Of a stretch of 9,169 bases of DNA, positions 6,443 through 9,169 are shown one piece after another. The stretch is from NCBI GenBank assembly GCA_013696065.1, contig JACCZJ010000458.1, positions 1 to 9,169 of the forward strand, written 5' to 3'. The stretch comes from Nocardioidaceae bacterium (lineage in GTDB: Bacteria > Actinomycetota > Actinomycetes > Propionibacteriales > Nocardioidaceae). A program made the translations under genes and the position numbers. Under the pieces are notes generated by a model. That model saw nothing but the letters and a program-made list of their open reading frames with translations, was not told the DNA's origin and made no database searches. How positions within the stretch are numbered: position 1 is the first letter of the stretch; every line of letters starts with the position of its first letter.

Positions 6443-6682
6443 CCAGCTCGATTGGTCCGACCGTTGGCGGGTAGCGTAAGGCTGACAGACCGGACGAATA
6501 GCAGCCAGCTCGATTGGTCCGACGTTGGCGGGTAGCGTAAGGCTGACAGACCCGGACGAACCGCAGCCAGCTCGATTGGTCCGACCGTCGGCGGCTAGCC
6601 GAACGCTGGCAGGCCCGGACGAATCGCAGCCGGCCGGCTGGGTCCGGGCCGGCGGCTCAAGTAGCGTTGCCGGGTGACCGAA
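6443..6682. repeat. ~62-bp tandem repeat, three copies plus a degenerate fourth at the dapD start
   Basis: Copies start at CCAGCTCGATTGGTCCGAC: 6443-6504 (62 bp), 6505-6566 (62 bp) and 6567-6629 (63 bp). Each continues GTTGGCGGGTAGCGTAAGG or a variant and ends near CGGACGAA and GCAG. A diverged fourth unit (6630 to about 6682) aligns as CCGGCCGGCTGGGTCCGG, then TAGCGT, and runs into the first codons of dapD. Copies 1 and 3 carry the small dyad GGTCCGACC (6454-6462, 6578-6586), and copy 2 has GGTCCGACG. The -10-like TAGCGT is kept in copies 1 and 2 and reads TAGCCG in copy 3. The array fills most of the 255-nt spacer between the divergent VOC and dapD genes. No gene is credible in this spacer. 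Confidence 0.9.
6639..6667 (+). promoter_or_regulatory. Likely dapD promoter for a leaderless mRNA
   Basis: TGGGTC (6639-6644, weak -35) and TAGCGT (6662-6667, -10) are 17 bases apart, and the -10 ends six bases before GTG 6674. No Shine-Dalgarno sequence lies between them. In the upstream repeat copies the equivalent hexamers TTGGTC and TAGCGT are only about 13-14 bases apart, so this unit is the one with normal promoter spacing. Confidence 0.45.
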
Positions 6683-7672
6683 ACCATGCCTTCCGAACAA
6701 GCCCACGCCACTGATGCCGCCGCAGCCACATCCGACGTCACCACCGCGTGGGGCTACGGCCTCGCCACCTACGACGCCGACTACACGATGCTCGACGTGT
6801 GGTTTCCCGAGCCACAACTCGGCCTCGTCCCCGAAGGTGCAGAGGCGCCGACGGGGTTGACGTTGCTCGAGGGCTCAGACGAGATCCGCCAGACCACGCG
6901 CAAGGCCACCCTGGTCCAGATCGCCGACCTCTCCGAGGCACCCTTAGACGCTGCGGAAGTGTGGCTGCGCCTCCACCTCCTCAGTCACCGACTCGTCGCG
7001 CCCCATGGGCAGAACATGGACGGCGTATTCAGCCTGCTCGCCAATGTGGTCTGGACAACTCTCGGGCCATGCGCTGTCGAGGCCTTCGAACTGACTCGGC
7101 TGCGCGCCTGCGCCGCGGGCCAGGACATCCACGTCTATGGCGTCGACAAATTCCCTCGCATGCTCGACTACGTCATCCCCAGCGGAGTGCGCGTCGCTGA
7201 CGCCGACCGGGTTCGACTGGGTGCGCATCTGGCGTCGGGGACGACCGTCATGCACGAGGGCTTCGTCAACTACAACGCCGGCACGCTCGGCGCATCGATG
7301 GTCGAGGGCCGCATCTCCGCCGGCGTCGTGGTCGGCGACGGCTCGGACATCGGTGGTGGCGCCTCGATCATGGGCACGTTGTCCGGGGGCGGCAAGGAGG
7401 TCATCTCGATCGGCGAGCGCTGCCTACTCGGCGCTAACGCAGGGGTCGGTATCTCCCTTGGCGACGACTGCGTCGTTGCCGCCGGCTGCTACGTCACGGC
7501 CGGCACGAAACTGACCCTGCCCGACGCATCTATCGTCAAGGCACGCCAGCTCTCCGGCCAGTCAGGATGGTTGTTCTGGCAGAACAGCCTGACCGGAGGC
7601 ATCGAGGCCGTACGCCGGCAAGGCGACGCGGCCGGGGTCGAGCTCAACGCGGCACTGCATAGCAACAACTAA
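6674..7672 (+). CDS. dapD: 2,3,4,5-tetrahydropyridine-2,6-dicarboxylate N-succinyltransferase
   Basis: A 332-residue trimeric acyltransferase. It uses succinyl-CoA to open tetrahydrodipicolinate into N-succinyl-2-amino-6-ketopimelate, the first step of the succinylase branch to DAP and lysine. This is the long actinobacterial form (M. tuberculosis Rv1201c is about 317 residues): an N-terminal domain (about 25-165), then a left-handed beta-helix of hexapeptide turns (about 170-290; VRLGAHLASGTTVMHEGFVNYNAG, IGERCLLGANAGVGISLGDD) and a C-terminal extension. MVEGRIS contains Glu211, matching the proposed catalytic Glu of the mycobacterial enzyme. GTG 6674 is chosen because a -10-like TAGCGT ends six bases before it. 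ATG 6686 is a weaker alternative. A TTA leucine codon occurs at residue 91, unusual in such GC-rich DNA. A peptidoglycan hydrolase gene follows after 2 nt. Confidence 0.96.
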   Translation: MTETMPSEQAHATDAAAATSDVTTAWGYGLATYDADYTMLDVWFPEPQLGLVPEGAEAPTGLTLLEGSDEIRQTTRKATLVQIADLSEAPLDAAEVWLRLHLLSHRLVAPHGQNMDGVFSLLANVVWTTLGPCAVEAFELTRLRACAAGQDIHVYGVDKFPRMLDYVIPSGVRVADADRVRLGAHLASGTTVMHEGFVNYNAGTLGASMVEGRISAGVVVGDGSDIGGGASIMGTLSGGGKEVISIGERCLLGANAGVGISLGDDCVVAAGCYVTAGTKLTLPDASIVKARQLSGQSGWLFWQNSLTGGIEAVRRQGDAAGVELNAALHSNN

Positions 7673-7674
7673 CC

Positions 7675-8643
7675 ATGACACGGCGTGCGCTGCTGTTGCT
7701 CGTCGGCGTCTTCGTCGCCTTGGCTGTCGTTGTCGGAGGGGTCTTCTATGTCATCCGCGAGGGTGTCGGGCCTCTGGCCGACCCGGAGATGTGCACCGCC
7801 ACGACGAGCGACCATTCGGTCTCCCTCACCATCGAGCAGGCGGAGAACGCATCCATCATCGCCGCAGTGGCAGAGCGTCGGCGCATGCCGGCGAGGGCTC
7901 TGACCATTGCGCTCGCCACGGCATATCAGGAATCGAAGATCCAGAACCTCAGCGGCGGCGACCGCGACTCCATCGGACTCTTCCAGCAGCGGCCAAGTCA
8001 AGGATGGGGCACCCCAGCTCAGATTGGGGACCCCTACTACGCCAGTAATGCCTTCTATGACGCCCTAGAAGAAGTCGAGGGGTATGTCGACATGGAGGTC
8101 ACCAAGGCCGCGCAAGCGGTGCAACGGTCGGGCTTTCCAGAGGCTTACGCGGATCACGAGCAGGATGCCCGCACCGTCGCCAGCGCCCTCACAGGGAACA
8201 GTCAAGGGGCCTTCACCTGTGTGGTCGAAGGATTGGACGCTGCCGAGCGGGCCCCAGGCGGCAACGGCCTGACCAAGCGCGCTGACGCCCTACGGCGTGA
8301 CCTCGACATGGCTTTCGGTGAGCTGGCCCTCGAGCCCGGCGGTGTCACGACCGGCCACATGGAGGGATCGGCCCACTACGACGGCCGGGCGATCGACATC
8401 TTATTCCGCCCCGTCGACGCCGAGATGAGGCGCCGAGGTTGGGTGGTGGCGCACTACCTGGTCGCAAACGCCCGCCGCCTCGACGTCGAGCATGTCATCT
8501 TCGACGACCAGATCTGGACTTCTGGCGACGGGTCTGAGGACGGCTGGAAGGGATACGACCCACCTGGTCTGAGCCAGGACGACTCAGCCGAGCGCCGCGT
8601 CATCCTCGAACACCGCGACCACATCCACGTGGACGTCGCGTGA
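7675..8643 (+). CDS. Membrane-anchored two-domain peptidoglycan hydrolase (lysozyme-like plus M15-like)
   Basis: A 322-residue protein starting two bases after dapD (TAACCATG) with no ribosome binding site of its own, so translation is probably coupled. Residues 5-27 are a single membrane segment or uncleaved signal. Domain 1 (about 55-175) resembles transglycosylase/lysozyme folds: ALATAYQESKIQNL with Glu86 in the catalytic place, then DRDSIGLFQQRPSQGWG. Domain 2 (about 195-322) has the M15/VanY-like zinc pattern GSAHYDGRAIDI (His234, Asp241) and HRDHIHVD (His316 or His318), with EHVIFDD between. It would act outside the membrane, cutting glycan and peptide. Activity is inferred from motifs. 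Relatives of domain 1 have, I recall, been mislabelled heavy metal transporter, which nothing here supports. Leu243 is a TTA codon inside the metal-site region. Confidence 0.8.
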   Translation: MTRRALLLLVGVFVALAVVVGGVFYVIREGVGPLADPEMCTATTSDHSVSLTIEQAENASIIAAVAERRRMPARALTIALATAYQESKIQNLSGGDRDSIGLFQQRPSQGWGTPAQIGDPYYASNAFYDALEEVEGYVDMEVTKAAQAVQRSGFPEAYADHEQDARTVASALTGNSQGAFTCVVEGLDAAERAPGGNGLTKRADALRRDLDMAFGELALEPGGVTTGHMEGSAHYDGRAIDILFRPVDAEMRRRGWVVAHYLVANARRLDVEHVIFDDQIWTSGDGSEDGWKGYDPPGLSQDDSAERRVILEHRDHIHVDVA

Positions 8644-8647
8644 CCTC

Positions 8648-8668
8648 CGACCAGATGGTCGATCATTT
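8648..8668 (+). terminator. Weak hairpin between convergent genes
   Basis: CGACC (8648-8652) and GGTCG (8657-8661) form a 5-bp stem with an AGAT loop, followed by the locally AT-rich ATCATTT. It lies just after the hydrolase stop and before the convergent dapC end. A second possible stem, CCGAC (8673-8677) with GTCGG (8695-8699), lies beyond it. Placement favours a terminator, but the stems are short. Confidence 0.3.
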
Positions 8669-8716
8669 GAACCCGACGGCCTTGACTGGACTAAGTCGGA
8701 CAGCGAGGCGGCACAC

Positions 8717-9169
8717 TCAGGTGCGGAGCCGGTCGGCGGCCGCGGAGATCCGCTCATCGGTGGCGGTGAAGGCGACTCGCACGTGCCGAGCGCCAGCTGT
8801 GCCGTAGAAGTCGCCGGGTGCGACAAGGATTCCGCGCCTGGCCAGCCATTCCACGGTCTCCATACACGGCTCGCCGCGTGTCGTCCACAGGTAGAGCGAA
8901 GCCTGCGAGTGCTCGATCTCAAAGCCTGCCGCCTCGAGAGCATGCCACAGTAGCGCCCGACGGCTCAGGTAGCGCTCGCGCTGTTCCTCGATGTGCCCGT
9001 CGTCGTCGAGAGCGGCCCGCATCGCCGCCTGCACCGGTCCGGGCACCATGGCGCCACTATGGCGGCGGACGGCTCGCAGCTCGCTCACGAGACGAGGATC
9101 ACCGGCCACATAGGCGGCCCGGTAGCCGGCCATGTTCGAGCGCTTCGACAGCGAGTGCACGGCCAGGAT
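8717..9169 (-). CDS. dapC: Succinyldiaminopimelate transaminase (N-terminal part beyond the window)
   Basis: The last 150 or so residues of a fold-type I, PLP-dependent aminotransferase whose start lies beyond the right edge. The frame is open to base 9169 (reading ILAVHSLSKRSN), so the GTG at 9160 is internal. HSLSKRSNMAGYR carries the PLP-binding Lys (codon 9145-9143) in the form typical of actinobacterial DapC. GPVQAAMRAALDD, the EEQRERYLSRRALL helix and HVRVAFTATDE, whose Arg would bind the substrate carboxylate, complete the C-terminal domain. The enzyme transfers an amino group from glutamate to N-succinyl-2-amino-6-ketopimelate, between the DapD and DapE steps. It converges on the dapD transcript. 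Aspartate-type aminotransferases are related, but the SLSKRSNMAGYR motif and the dapD neighbour favour DapC. Confidence 0.9.
   Translation of the reverse strand: MLAVHSLSKRSNMAGYRAAYVAGDPRLVSELRAVRRHSGAMVPGPVQAAMRAALDDDGHIEEQRERYLSRRALLWHALEAAGFEIEHSQASLYLWTTRGEPCMETVEWLARRGILVAPGDFYGTAGARHVRVAFTATDERISAAADRLRT

Noticed and set aside
6443..6629. Possible coding repeat protein on the minus strand (open frame 6817-6422)
   Set aside because: The frame overlaps the start of dapD, the unit length of 62 is not a multiple of three so the peptide repeats do not stay in frame, and no start signal is seen.
7675..8643. Heavy metal transporter label for the two-domain hydrolase
   Set aside because: It has only one membrane segment and no metal-transport motif. 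The visible motifs are those of peptidoglycan hydrolases.

Overview
The window is very GC-rich DNA with GTG starts, tightly coupled genes, an actinobacterial-type DapD and a DivIVA-domain membrane protein beside a LOG-family protein and tag. Together these point to a chromosomal segment of a high-GC actinobacterium. A Micrococcales- or Intrasporangiaceae-like host is my guess; the sequence alone does not fix the genus. I see no rRNA, tRNA, CRISPR array, phage gene or transposase.

Layout, left to right. (1) Bases 1-1528, plus strand: the 3' part of a crotonase-fold enoyl-CoA hydratase/isomerase gene, joined by a TGATG overlap to a secreted L,D-transpeptidase-like (YkuD/COG3786) protein. (2) Bases 1529-1717: a convergent intergenic region filled with short repeats of about 22 nt. 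(3) Bases 4396-1718, minus strand: a compact run of LOG-family protein, DivIVA-domain membrane protein, DNA-3-methyladenine glycosylase I (tag) and a secreted M14 zinc carboxypeptidase, with gaps of 9 and 10 nt and a final one-base TGATG overlap. (4) Bases 4397-4586: a spacer with a strong nested hairpin, probably the dapE terminator. (5) Bases 6418-4587, minus strand: a two-domain VOC protein, then dapE. (6) Bases 6419-6673: a divergent promoter region carrying three copies of a roughly 62-bp tandem repeat and a degenerate fourth copy that contains the likely dapD promoter. (7) Bases 6674-8643, plus strand: dapD, then 2 nt later a membrane-anchored protein joining a lysozyme-like domain to an M15-like peptidase domain. 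(8) The 3' part of dapC on the minus strand, running off the right edge.

Common theme: DapD, DapC and DapE are the three succinylase-branch enzymes between tetrahydrodipicolinate and LL-diaminopimelate, so this segment supplies lysine and the DAP of peptidoglycan. Three other genes encode predicted secreted or anchored enzymes likely to act on DAP-type peptidoglycan: the YkuD-like protein, the M14 peptidase and the two-domain hydrolase. Most of the window is ordinary housekeeping sequence. The parts most worth a second look are the repeats in front of dapD, the repeats at 1557-1705, the two-domain hydrolase coupled to dapD, and four genes whose -10-like hexamers sit 6-7 nt before the start codon, suggesting leaderless mRNAs. 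I did not find a clear new defence or mobile system.
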